The notes: generated from the letters alone by a model not told the origin. Counted from the stretch's first letter, positions 1-6,898 are shown. The stretch: DNA of 8,963 bases from Gemmatimonadota bacterium (GCA_029884275.1 JAOUIC010000043.1:1-8963); one strand, 5' to 3'. Numbers and translations are program-made.

Positions 1-425
1 CCGGCCGGATAGTCGACGGCAGGGTCGGCGCCCTGAGGCAGAAACCGGGCTTCGACGCCAAGCGCCTGAAAGGCCTCGACCTGGAATCCGTAGGTCGCAA
101 ACGTCAGCTGGGTCAGCGACGCGAGTTGCCGTACCCCGACGGGCAGCGGGCTTGGCGAATCGAAGTACCAGAAGGCGGCTCGGCGCCGCAGGAGAGCGGA
201 GCGGAGAGCGGACTCACCCAGCGCGATCGCATGCCGGGTGCAGAGGACCAGGTCCGGCTCGAACCGCTCGACTCGCCAGGCGGCGAGCCGGAGGCCGAAC
301 GTGCCGGCGCGACGATGCCATGGCGCGTCCAGCAGCCGTGCCGCATGACCCAGCGATCGGGCCGCGCGGACGAGCGATGTCTCGGTGCGATGCCGGCCGC
401 CGGCGCCGACCACGAGGATGCGCAT
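1..425 (-). CDS. CgeB-like glycosyltransferase, N-terminal part (cut by window edge)
   Basis: The leftward frame runs open from ATG at 425-423 to the window edge, giving 141 codons with no stop. The start is firm: an in-frame stop lies about 40 bases upstream with no ATG, GTG or TTG between. The N-terminus MRILVVGAGGRHRTE resembles a nucleotide-sugar-enzyme Rossmann start. It is followed by a stretch like 'FEPDLVLCTRH', a FWYFDSPSPLP segment, and near residue 130 FLPQGADP, which recalls the 'LPxGxDP' motif of CgeB/DUF3880-type glycosyltransferases. No signal peptide or membrane helix is visible, so it is probably cytoplasmic or membrane-associated. The role is inferred: sugar transfer during surface-glycan synthesis, supported by the two GT4 genes next door. 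The donor-binding C-terminal half is outside the window. No Shine-Dalgarno sequence is visible before its ATG. It could be another GT-B enzyme. Confidence 0.6.
   Translation of the reverse strand, partial: MRILVVGAGGRHRTETSLVRAARSLGHAARLLDAPWHRRAGTFGLRLAAWRVERFEPDLVLCTRHAIALGESALRSALLRRRAAFWYFDSPSPLPVGVRQLASLTQLTFATYGFQVEAFQALGVEARFLPQGADPAVDYPA
414..418 (+). promoter_or_regulatory. Ribosome binding site that sets the start of the first GT4 gene
   Basis: GAGGA lies 5-6 bases before ATG 424. This favours 424 over the in-frame ATGs at 418, which overlaps the GAGG, and at 385, which lies upstream of it. The site is inside the coding region of the opposing CgeB-like gene. Confidence 0.5.
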
Positions 426-1527
426 GGATGACGGGAAACTTCGAGCCCTCGTCTCGCTGCATCAAGGCGGCGGTGCCGGGTCGGTCAACTCCACCCTCCG
501 ACTGGCCCTTGGTCTCCGGGCATGCGGGGTGGCGGTGCGGTTCGTCTGCCCGCCCGCCTCCCCGGTGGAATCCGAGGCCCTGGCGGGCGGCCTCGAGGTG
601 CATCCGCTCCCGCTCGCCCGGCAAAGCCGTTGGGCCAACGCCCTCGCCCTGCACGCCCTGCTCAGGCGTCATCCGGTCGACGTCATCGACTCCCACGGCT
701 CCCGCGATCGGCAGGGCCTGATCCTCCTGGGTCTGCTCGGACGGCTGCCCGCTCCCCTCATCATCTCGCGGCGCTCCTTTCCGCGCTCCACCAGGCTCGC
801 GACCTGGCTGGGGAGCCGGGTCGCCTCTCGCCTCGTCACGCTCAGTCAGCCGGTCGCCGACGAACTGGTTCGGCGCGGGGCGTCGCCCCGGAAGGTCGTG
901 ATGATCCCGAACGGGGTGTTGCTCGACCGGATCGACGGCGCGGTGGCCGCCGAGGATGTCGAATCCTGGCGCCGGACGATCGAATGGGAACCCACCCGAA
1001 GGACGGTCGCCATCGTGGCGCGACCGAAGGACCAGTGGGTCGTGGTGGAAGCGCTGGCGCTGCTTCGGACCCCGGTGCGGCTGGTGCTCGCCGGACTCGA
1101 TGGCGACATGCTGACCCGCCCCCTTCCCGCCCTGCCGTCGCGGCATCGGGTGATACGCCTGCCGTTCCGCTATGACACCCGGCCGCTGTACGAACTGGTC
1201 GACCTCGTGCTCCACCCCTCCCGCTGGGACGCGCTGCCGCAGGCGGTGCTGGAGGCCATGGCGCTGGGCAAGCCGGTCGCCGCCTCGGCCGCCACTGGCA
1301 ATGCGGAGATCATCCGCGACGGGGTAGACGGTCTCCTGGTGGCGCCGACCGACCGGGCCGCCTGGGCGTCGGCCATCGATATGCTGCTCGGTGACGCGCC
1401 GCTCGCCGCGCGTCTTGGAGCGGAGGCGAGACGGCGCGCGCGGGAGGATTTCAGGTTCGACGTGACGGTCGAGCGCACCCTGGCGCTGTATCGCGAGGTG
1501 ATCCGGCACGCTCGGAGCGAGCCGTGA
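424..1527 (+). CDS. GT4-family glycosyltransferase
   Basis: This is a 367-residue GT-B fold enzyme that should transfer a sugar from an activated nucleotide donor to a glycan or lipid-linked acceptor; the exact sugars cannot be read. The N-terminus has the glycine-rich GT4 signature (LHQGGGAGS, near residues 12-20). VVMIPNGV closes the N-terminal domain. The C-terminal donor domain has PSRWDALPQAVLEAMALGKPV followed by GNAEII and DGVDGLLV. The usual E-x7-E pair is D269-x7-E277, a conservative change seen in some relatives. The C-terminal helix pattern (ARRRAREDF...ALYREVI) and the length are normal for GT4. The start codon overlaps that of the divergent CgeB-like gene. The stop overlaps the GTG of the next GT4 gene by four bases, so the two are probably translationally coupled. 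In-frame alternative starts at 385 and 418 look less likely. Confidence 0.88.
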   Translation: MDDGKLRALVSLHQGGGAGSVNSTLRLALGLRACGVAVRFVCPPASPVESEALAGGLEVHPLPLARQSRWANALALHALLRRHPVDVIDSHGSRDRQGLILLGLLGRLPAPLIISRRSFPRSTRLATWLGSRVASRLVTLSQPVADELVRRGASPRKVVMIPNGVLLDRIDGAVAAEDVESWRRTIEWEPTRRTVAIVARPKDQWVVVEALALLRTPVRLVLAGLDGDMLTRPLPALPSRHRVIRLPFRYDTRPLYELVDLVLHPSRWDALPQAVLEAMALGKPVAASAATGNAEIIRDGVDGLLVAPTDRAAWASAIDMLLGDAPLAARLGAEARRRAREDFRFDVTVERTLALYREVIRHARSEP

Positions 1528-2711
1528 GCGTGAGCAGCCTGCTTTTCGCCTATGACTACCCGCCCATGGGGGGCGGGATCGCGACCGCGCTGGGCGCCAT
1601 CGCCCGCCATGCCGGGCCGGCGATGCTGGTGTCCACCGGCGCCGCACCCGTTGCGGAGCCGATGACCTGTCCGGGAATGGATCAGGTCGACCGGCTCGCC
1701 ATGGCCTCCGACCGGCTGCGCACCCTCCCGGGGCTGTTCCGCTGGGCACGCCGGGGCAGCACCCTCGTGGCGCGTCACCAGCCGGAGTTCCTCTGGGCGG
1801 GGAATCTCAAGCCGGCGGGTCACGTGGCGCACTGGCTCGCTCGCCGGCACCGTGTCCCCTACGGGGTGATTCTCTACGGCAGCGACGTCCTGCGACTCCG
1901 GCGGCAGGTCGAGCGACCGGGGATGAAGCGCCTGGCGGCCCGGCGGCTGCTGGGGGACGCCCGGCGCGTCGCCGCCATCAGCCGATGGACGCTCGACCAG
2001 GCCATCGAGCTCTCACGGCACCTTGGCATCGAGGCGCTCGGCGACCGGGGTGAGGTCATTCCGCTGGGGGTGGACGCCGGGCGGTTCCATCCAGGCGCGG
2101 GTGCCGGCAGCCGGCAGGCGATCCGGCGGGGAGCGACGCACTGGTTGCTCACCGTGTGCCGCCTGGTCCCGCACAAGGGCGTGGATACCGCGCTCGAGGT
2201 CCTGGCCGCACTCCGGCGCCGTGGACTCGACGTCGGCTATCTGGTCGCGGGTGATGGACCCGACGCGGCGGCGCTCGCCCGGCGCGCGCTCGAGCTGGGC
2301 GTCGCGGACCAGGTGCGGTGGCTCGGGCGGGTTCCGGAGGACGAGCTTCCCGCCCTCTACGCCGCGGTCGATGCCTATCTCGGCCTGAGCCGCGAGGAAG
2401 GTGTGGAGGTCGAGGGGTTCGGGCTGTCGCTGCTGGGGGCGGCAGCGGCGGGGCTGCCGGTCATCGCGGGGGCGAGCGGGGGGACGGGCGAGAGCGTGGT
2501 CGAGGGCGTCACCGGGTTTCGGGTGCCGCCACTCGATGTGGCAGCGGCCGCCGCGCGGGTGGAAGGGGTCCTCGACGATCCGGGGCTCGCGCGGCGTCTC
2601 GGAACCGCGGGCCGCGCCCGCGCCGAGTCGCGGTTCAGCTGGAGTCAGGCCGCCGCGGCGCTGCTTGCGGCCGGCTCGTCTGCCGGCGCTCGGGCGCCAG
2701 CCGGGAGCTGA
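1524..2711 (+). CDS. GT4-family glycosyltransferase with altered E-x7-E motif
   Basis: This is a 395-residue GT-B glycosyltransferase, probably acting in the same surface-glycan pathway as the gene before it. It opens with FAYDYPPMGGGIA, the classic GT4 'FPP..GG' loop. The donor domain has VCRLVPHKGVD, LVAGDGPD, VRWLGRVPEDELPALYAAVDAYL, then EGFGLSLLGAAAAGLPVIAG and ASGGTGESV. This layout matches GT4 mannosyl- or glucosyltransferase-like enzymes. The second glutamate of E-x7-E is missing: E297 is followed eight residues later by G305, encoded by GGG at 2436-2438. GTG is the start, overlapping the previous TGA as GTGA, with GGAG about six bases upstream; a second in-frame GTG at 1530 is possible. 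The last 77 bases are shared, antisense, with the 3' end of the patatin gene. Confidence 0.88.
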   Translation: MSVSSLLFAYDYPPMGGGIATALGAIARHAGPAMLVSTGAAPVAEPMTCPGMDQVDRLAMASDRLRTLPGLFRWARRGSTLVARHQPEFLWAGNLKPAGHVAHWLARRHRVPYGVILYGSDVLRLRRQVERPGMKRLAARRLLGDARRVAAISRWTLDQAIELSRHLGIEALGDRGEVIPLGVDAGRFHPGAGAGSRQAIRRGATHWLLTVCRLVPHKGVDTALEVLAALRRRGLDVGYLVAGDGPDAAALARRALELGVADQVRWLGRVPEDELPALYAAVDAYLGLSREEGVEVEGFGLSLLGAAAAGLPVIAGASGGTGESVVEGVTGFRVPPLDVAAAAARVEGVLDDPGLARRLGTAGRARAESRFSWSQAAAALLAAGSSAGARAPAGS

Positions 2712-3741
2712 TGGCGTAGGTGGGGCAGTGGCGCACATAGGCGCCGTCCAGCGGGGACCACGACTGGATGGGGTGCCGCACCCGCGCGCGGTTCTCGTCA
2801 TCCATCTCGAACAGCCAGGGCGCCTGCATGACGCACATGCCGCAGCCGATGCACCGGGGGCGGTCGATGCGGATCTCGACCGGCCGCTGCGGATGGATGC
2901 CATGGCCCGCCGGGTCGAATCCGTCGCCCAGACCGTCCAGGACGTCCAGGGTGGCGCGGTAGCCCTCCTCGACCAGTTCGCGGTTGTGGCCGAACCCGAG
3001 CAGCCCGATGTGCTCGACCCGCGGATGCACCATCACCAGGGGTGGCGCGGTCCAGTGCTGGAGCCGCGTCTGGACCATCGTCTGCATCACGATCTCGAGG
3101 CCGCGCACATAGGTCGCCGCGAAGCCCTCCTCCTCCACATGACTTCGGATGGCGCTGGTGGCCCCGACATCCACCGCCAGGACCGGCCCAGTCCCGTAGA
3201 AGGCCGCTGCCTGGACCGGGAGGTTCTCCAGCACGGCGCCATCGACGTAGAACCGGTCTTCGATCTCCCGCGGCGGGAAGAGGCCGGGCAGGGCACACGA
3301 GGCAAACACGGCATCCGCCACCCGCACGTGGCGCAGGCCGGGAAGGCCCCAGAACACCTGTGTGCTGCTGTTGAGCTCCGTGGTGCTGATGAGCAGGGGA
3401 CGGGAGAGGTCGTTGAAGGTCCGGTCCCCGACCAGCAGGCGGATGAGGGCGTCCAGCGGTTCCCGGCGATAGATGGCCGGCGAGCGCATGCGCTTGAACG
3501 CCATGTCCAGGTGGGCGACCTCGAAGATGTCGCGGCGGCGAACCGCGAGTCCCCGGCTGGTCATCTCGCGGAGCGGCATCTCCGCGGCCCATGCGGCCGC
3601 GATGAGCGATCCCATGCTGCTGCCGACGACCAGGCTCGGCTCCAGGCCGCGTTCCTCGAGGGCACGCAGCACGCCGAGGTGCGCCAGCCCCCGGAGGCCG
3701 CCGCCGCTGAGTACCAGGGTGAACGGAGCGCAGAAGGTCAT
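2635..3741 (-). CDS. Patatin-like phospholipase fused to a C-terminal 4Fe-4S ferredoxin-like domain
   Basis: This 368-residue protein should be a serine lipid acyl hydrolase. The patatin part shows the oxyanion loop GGGLRG (residues 13-18), the nucleophile elbow GSSMG with Ser42, and the DG dyad at Asp167-Gly168 in YVDGAVLENLP. All catalytic elements are present. No signal peptide is seen, so it is probably cytoplasmic. After about residue 285 comes a ferredoxin-like module: IRIDRPRCIGCGMC gives C297, C300 and C303, then APWLFEMDD, then C339-P340 in HCPTYAI. Four cysteines in the pattern C-x2-C-x2-C...CP fit one [4Fe-4S] cluster. The fusion is in one uninterrupted frame. The tail after residue 343 is proline/arginine-rich and overlaps the end of the GT4 gene. 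The acyl substrate and redox partner are unknown. No Shine-Dalgarno sequence precedes the ATG. It is divergent from the aminotransferase gene. Confidence 0.9.
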   Translation of the reverse strand: MTFCAPFTLVLSGGGLRGLAHLGVLRALEERGLEPSLVVGSSMGSLIAAAWAAEMPLREMTSRGLAVRRRDIFEVAHLDMAFKRMRSPAIYRREPLDALIRLLVGDRTFNDLSRPLLISTTELNSSTQVFWGLPGLRHVRVADAVFASCALPGLFPPREIEDRFYVDGAVLENLPVQAAAFYGTGPVLAVDVGATSAIRSHVEEEGFAATYVRGLEIVMQTMVQTRLQHWTAPPLVMVHPRVEHIGLLGFGHNRELVEEGYRATLDVLDGLGDGFDPAGHGIHPQRPVEIRIDRPRCIGCGMCVMQAPWLFEMDDENRARVRHPIQSWSPLDGAYVRHCPTYAISSRLAPERRQTSRPQAAPRRPDSS

Positions 3742-3860
3742 GGGTATATTGGCACGGGGCGGCTCAGTCGCCGCCTGACGGCATCACTCACGGTTCGCGG
3801 CGGGCTGACCGGCCGATGGCACCGCTGCAACTTACGCGAGTGGCGGGAGGATTGAACAGA
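3742..3860. promoter_or_regulatory. Divergent intergenic region with a TATATT -10-like box and a short GC inverted repeat
   Basis: This spacer should hold promoters for the leftward patatin gene and the rightward aminotransferase gene. The only AT-rich spot is TATATT at 3745-3750, five of six matches to TATAAT on the plus strand, but no convincing -35 box is found upstream. The same AT-rich bases lie four bases before the patatin ATG. A perfect 6-bp inverted repeat (GGCGGC 3758-3763, GCCGCC 3770-3775, 6-base loop) follows and could be an operator or hairpin. If the TATATT serves the plus strand, the aminotransferase would have a leader of roughly 100 bases. Confidence 0.3.
3845..3850 (+). promoter_or_regulatory. 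Ribosome binding site favouring the GTG start of the aminotransferase gene
   Basis: GGGAGG is the strongest Shine-Dalgarno match in the region. It sits 10 bases before GTG 3861. The alternative ATG at 3816 has no comparable site upstream, and the ATG at 3876 is too far away. Confidence 0.55.
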
Positions 3861-5009
3861 GTGCCCTACGACGTGATGCGGCTCCGGAGGCAGGAGTTCT
3901 CCTGGGCCGACGAGACCATCTACCTCGACCATGCCGCGATCGGACCGCTGCCCGAGCGGACCCGGCTCGCCTGCGACCAGATGAACCTCCGCCGGTCGCG
4001 GCCCTACGAGCTGGGTCACGAGTTCCTGTTCGGCGCCCTGGCGGAGGCGCGGGTCGAGGCCGCGGGACTGATCGGGGCCGAGCCCGGCGAGATCGCGCTC
4101 ACGACCAACACCAGCATCGGGCTGGGGCTGGCCGCGCGCGCGCTTCCGTTCGAGCCCGGCGATGTCGTGCTGGCGTCGGACCGCGAGTTCCCGGCGAACG
4201 TCTACCCCTGGAAGCGGCTGGGGGATCGCGGCGTCACGCTCGAACTCGTACCCTGCACGGCCCAGGGATGGCCGGACGAGGAGCGCCTGCTCGCGCGCCT
4301 CGCCGGTCCCCGAGTCCGGTGTGTCGCCGTCTCGCTCACCCAGTTCGCCAACGGCTACACGGTGGATCTGGCCCGCCTCTCCGCCGAGACCCGGGCGCGG
4401 GGCCAGTTCCTGGTGGTGGATGCCATCCAGGCCCTGGGGCAGATCCCGGTCGATGTGGCCGCCACGCCGGTGGATGTGCTCGCCTGCGGGGCGCAGAAGT
4501 GGCTCCTCGCCCCGTGGGGAAGCGGGTTCGTCTACGTGCGACGCGAGCTCATCCCGGCGCTCGAACCGGCGATCACCGGGTGGATGGCGTTCGAGGGGAC
4601 CGACGACTTTACCCGTCTCACCCACTACCGGGAGGAGCTGCGTGCCGACGCGCGGCGCTTCGAGCTGATCAGCCTGCCGTTCCAGGATTTTGTCGGTATG
4701 ATCCAGTCGGTCCGGCTGCTCAGGGAACTCGGAGTGGGGATGATCCAGGCTCACCTGGCGACCCTACGGCGACCAATCGTCGAGTGGGCGGCGCGGCGGG
4801 CAGTGCCGGTGACCTCGCCCACCGGCAGGGCCGCATCGGGGATCGTGTGTATCGCCCCGCCCCGGCTGGAGGAGTCGTTCCGCGCCCTGCGGGCCGGCCG
4901 GGTCATCTGCGGGATGCGCGAAGGCAGCATCCGACTGAGCCCGCACTGCTACAACACCGTCGCCGAAATGGAGCGGGTGACGGACCTCCTGGAGCGGAGC
5001 CTCGCCTGA
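3861..5009 (+). CDS. Class V aminotransferase-fold PLP-dependent enzyme
   Basis: This 382-residue protein belongs to the fold-type I class V group that includes cysteine desulfurases, selenocysteine lyases and isopenicillin-N-epimerase-like enzymes. It has the N-terminal IYLDHAAIGPLP signature and TTNTSIGLGLAA, the phosphate-binding region. Asp187 in VVDAIQALGQ should hold the pyridine nitrogen of PLP. Lys213 in CGAQKWLLAPWGSGF should form the Schiff base. The C-terminal domain ends with MREGSIRLSPHCYN, typical of the family. I see no cysteine-bearing desulfurase loop that would prove sulfur transfer, so the substrate is open. The start is GTG 3861, chosen for the GGGAGG upstream; ATG 3816 would add 15 residues with no family resemblance. 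A YjgR-type ATPase gene follows after 33 bases, probably in the same transcript. Confidence 0.87.
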   Translation: MPYDVMRLRRQEFSWADETIYLDHAAIGPLPERTRLACDQMNLRRSRPYELGHEFLFGALAEARVEAAGLIGAEPGEIALTTNTSIGLGLAARALPFEPGDVVLASDREFPANVYPWKRLGDRGVTLELVPCTAQGWPDEERLLARLAGPRVRCVAVSLTQFANGYTVDLARLSAETRARGQFLVVDAIQALGQIPVDVAATPVDVLACGAQKWLLAPWGSGFVYVRRELIPALEPAITGWMAFEGTDDFTRLTHYREELRADARRFELISLPFQDFVGMIQSVRLLRELGVGMIQAHLATLRRPIVEWAARRAVPVTSPTGRAASGIVCIAPPRLEESFRALRAGRVICGMREGSIRLSPHCYNTVAEMERVTDLLERSLA

Positions 5010-5031
5010 CCACAGACTGACGCCAATCGCA

Positions 5032-5037
5032 GAGAGG
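5032..5037 (+). promoter_or_regulatory. Ribosome binding site of the YjgR-like gene
   Basis: GAGAGG ends five bases before ATG 5043 within the 33-base gap. It confirms that start and shows that this operon-internal gene is initiated by a Shine-Dalgarno sequence. Confidence 0.6.
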
Positions 5038-5042
5038 CCCCA

Positions 5043-6584
5043 ATGACCGAGACACTCGAGAGCACCCTCCGCGCCGGATATGGCTTCACCGATCCTGCCA
5101 TCGTCCTGGGCGCCGCCCTGGCGGATGGTGCCTGCATCCGGGAACCCAAGGTGCGGCTTCCCCTGGCCATGATGACCCGGCACGGGGTGATCGCCGGCGC
5201 GACCGGGACGGGGAAGACCAAGACCCTGCAGCTCCTGACCGAGCAGCTTTCTCGCGCGGGGGTGCCCGTGTTCGTCGCCGACATCAAGGGCGACCTCTCG
5301 GGGCTGGCCATGCCCGGCGAGCCTGGCGAGCGCGTCGCCAGCCGGGCGGCCGATGTGGGCTGGACATGGACTCCGGAGGGGGTACCGGTCGAGTTCATGA
5401 GCCTCAGCGGGAGCCTGGGCGTCCAGCTCCGGGCCACCGTGACCGAATTCGGACCGCTGCTGCTGGCCCGCGCGCTCGACCTGAATGACACCCAGACGAG
5501 CGGGCTGGCGCTCCTGTTCCGTTTCGCCGACCAGGCTGGACTGCCGATCCTCGATATCGCCGACCTCCGGTCGGTGCTGCAGCACGCGGCAAGCGAACCG
5601 GGCAAGGCGGCGCTGGCGGAGCATGGCGGCGTCGCGCCCGCGACGGTGGGGGTGATCCTCCGGAAGCTGGCGGAGATGGAGACCCAGGGCGCGGACCGGT
5701 TCTTCGGCGAGCCGCAATTCGACGTCCGCGACCTCCTCGGCAAGACCAGCGACGGCCGCGGCGTGGTCACCTGCCTCGAGCTCTCCGACGTGCAGGACCG
5801 GCCGAGGCTCTTCTCCACCGCGATGATGTGGCTCCTCGCGGAACTCTATCAGAATCTCCCCGAGGCGGGCGATCTCGATCGGCCCCGGCTGGTGTTCTTC
5901 TTCGACGAGGCTCACCTCCTCTTCGCCGATGCGTCCCGGGCCTTCCTGGAGCAGGTCGAGCAGGTCGTCCGACTGATTCGGTCCAAGGGGGTCGGCATCT
6001 ACTTCGTCACCCAGACTCCCCGCGACATTCCCGACGATATTCTGGGGCAGCTCGGCAACCGGGTGCAGCATGCGCTCCGGGCTCACACCCCGGACGACGA
6101 AAAGGATCTGCGGGCGACGGTGCGGACCTTCCCCCGTACCCCGCACTACGACCTGGAGGTCACGCTCACGTCGCTTGGGGTGGGAGAGGCGCTGGTGACC
6201 GGGCTCGATCCCCGCGGCGTGCCGACCCCGGTCGTGGCGGCTCGGCTGATCCCCCCGTCCTCCCGGATGGGCCCGCTCAGCCAGGCCGAGCTGGCGGAGG
6301 ACATCCGGCAGTCGGACTTTACGGTGGCATACGGGAAGTCGGTGGACCGGGAGAGCGCGAGGGAGATGCTCGCCCGGCGGCTCGCGGAACCGGCGCAGCC
6401 CGCCATCGGCGCAGACTCGTCGCCCCGGGGGCCGGGCATGTCCACGGCGGCAAAGGTTGGCACCGCCATGGTCGCGGCGCTGGGGACGACCGTGGCCCGG
6501 TCGCTGGGCCGGGAGCTGATCCGCGGGGTCTTCGGGATGCTCGGAGCCAAGCCGCCGCGCCGGACGACGCGGCGGCGCTGGTGA
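5043..6584 (+). CDS. yjgR: YjgR/HerA-like P-loop ATPase (DUF853 family)
   Basis: This 513-residue protein matches E. coli YjgR along its length as I recall that sequence; the family is about 500 residues. Walker A is GATGTGKT (residues 52-59, Lys58) and Walker B is LVFFFDEAHLLF with Asp288-Glu289. Other shared blocks are FVADIKGDLSG, GPLLLARALDLND, RFFGEP, VVRLIRSKGVGIYFVTQ, ILGQLGNRVQHALRA and SRMGPL. The family is related to HerA/FtsK-type DNA-translocating ATPases, but the cellular role of YjgR is not established, and no nuclease partner gene such as nurA is nearby. The C-terminus has a small-residue hydrophobic stretch (about 450-495) and ends in a strongly basic tail, PPRRTTRRRW, whose codons also form a GC hairpin. 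It is probably cotranscribed with the PLP enzyme gene upstream and converges on mscL, with three bases between stops. Confidence 0.92.
   Translation: MTETLESTLRAGYGFTDPAIVLGAALADGACIREPKVRLPLAMMTRHGVIAGATGTGKTKTLQLLTEQLSRAGVPVFVADIKGDLSGLAMPGEPGERVASRAADVGWTWTPEGVPVEFMSLSGSLGVQLRATVTEFGPLLLARALDLNDTQTSGLALLFRFADQAGLPILDIADLRSVLQHAASEPGKAALAEHGGVAPATVGVILRKLAEMETQGADRFFGEPQFDVRDLLGKTSDGRGVVTCLELSDVQDRPRLFSTAMMWLLAELYQNLPEAGDLDRPRLVFFFDEAHLLFADASRAFLEQVEQVVRLIRSKGVGIYFVTQTPRDIPDDILGQLGNRVQHALRAHTPDDEKDLRATVRTFPRTPHYDLEVTLTSLGVGEALVTGLDPRGVPTPVVAARLIPPSSRMGPLSQAELAEDIRQSDFTVAYGKSVDRESAREMLARRLAEPAQPAIGADSSPRGPGMSTAAKVGTAMVAALGTTVARSLGRELIRGVFGMLGAKPPRRTTRRRW
6551..6576. terminator. GC hairpin at the convergent yjgR/mscL junction, possible bidirectional terminator
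   Basis: GCCGCCGCG (6551-6559) and CGCGGCGGC (6568-6576) form a perfect 9-bp stem around an 8-base loop. It lies in the last codons of yjgR and 12 bases past the mscL stop. Neither strand has a clean T-run straight after the stem. On the plus strand T-rich patches start about 15 bases later, in mscL antisense sequence. It could therefore be an L-shaped terminator, a hairpin protecting mRNA 3' ends, or simply the result of arginine and proline codons. Confidence 0.4.
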
Positions 6585-6587
6585 GCG

Positions 6588-6893
6588 CTACTTCTTCGAG
6601 ACCTTTTCTTCCTTGAGGACTTTCTTGGAGAACCAGAAGACCAGGAAGGCGACGGCCAGGAAGTTGAACAGCGCCCCGAGCACGGACCCGACCGCAAAAT
6701 GGAACGGGCCGACATCGAGAGTGGATGTCTGCCAGTCGCCTCCCGCGCTGGCCAGGATCGGGTTGATGAACGGCATCAGGATGCCATCCACCACCGCCTT
6801 GATCAGGTCGCCGGCCTTGCCGCCGATGATCACCGCGATGGCGAGCCCGATCACTCCGTATTCCTTGAGGAAGTCCATGAATTCGCCGCGCAT
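6588..6893 (-). CDS. mscL: Large-conductance mechanosensitive channel MscL, short form
   Basis: This 101-residue inner-membrane protein should form a pentameric pore that opens under membrane tension and releases solutes during hypo-osmotic shock. The N-terminus EFMDFLKEYGVIGLAIAVIIG aligns with the MscL amphipathic helix and start of TM1. VVDGILMPFINPIL matches the end of TM1. TM2 is about residues 66-90 (FAVGSVLGALFNFLAVAFLVFWF). The periplasmic loop is short, and the cytoplasmic C-terminal helix of E. coli MscL (136 residues) is nearly absent, leaving a lysine-rich tail KKVLKEEKVSKK. Lys26 lies in TM1 and the conserved TM1 aspartate is Gly16. The ATG at 6893 is supported by GGAG five bases upstream; Met6 is a weaker alternative. 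It follows tyrS by 18 bases and is probably cotranscribed with it. Confidence 0.88.
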   Translation of the reverse strand: MRGEFMDFLKEYGVIGLAIAVIIGGKAGDLIKAVVDGILMPFINPILASAGGDWQTSTLDVGPFHFAVGSVLGALFNFLAVAFLVFWFSKKVLKEEKVSKK

Positions 6894-6898
6894 GGTTA

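Noticed and set aside
214..1749. Long open frame on the minus strand (511 codons) antisense to the first GT4 gene
   Set aside because: It overlaps a clear glycosyltransferase and part of the CgeB-like gene, has low-complexity Arg/Gly/Pro composition and no recognisable motif. Such frames are expected opposite GC-rich genes.
2685..2698. Small hairpin GGCGC-TCGG-GCGCC near the end of the second GT4 gene as a terminator
   Set aside because: The stem is only 5 bp, there is no T-run on either strand, and it lies inside coding sequence on both strands; chance is likely at this GC content.
2401..3855. Long open frame on the plus strand (484 codons) antisense to the patatin gene
   Set aside because: Its translation is His/Arg/Ala/Gly-rich without any domain, while the opposite strand encodes intact catalytic and cysteine motifs.
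4764..6146. Long open frame on the minus strand (460 codons) antisense to yjgR
   Set aside because: It is a shadow of a well-conserved ATPase; no motif and typical antisense composition.
5043..6584. HerA-NurA DNA repair or anti-phage defence operon
   Set aside because: The ATPase matches the YjgR group and has no nuclease, SIR2 or other defence partner next to it.
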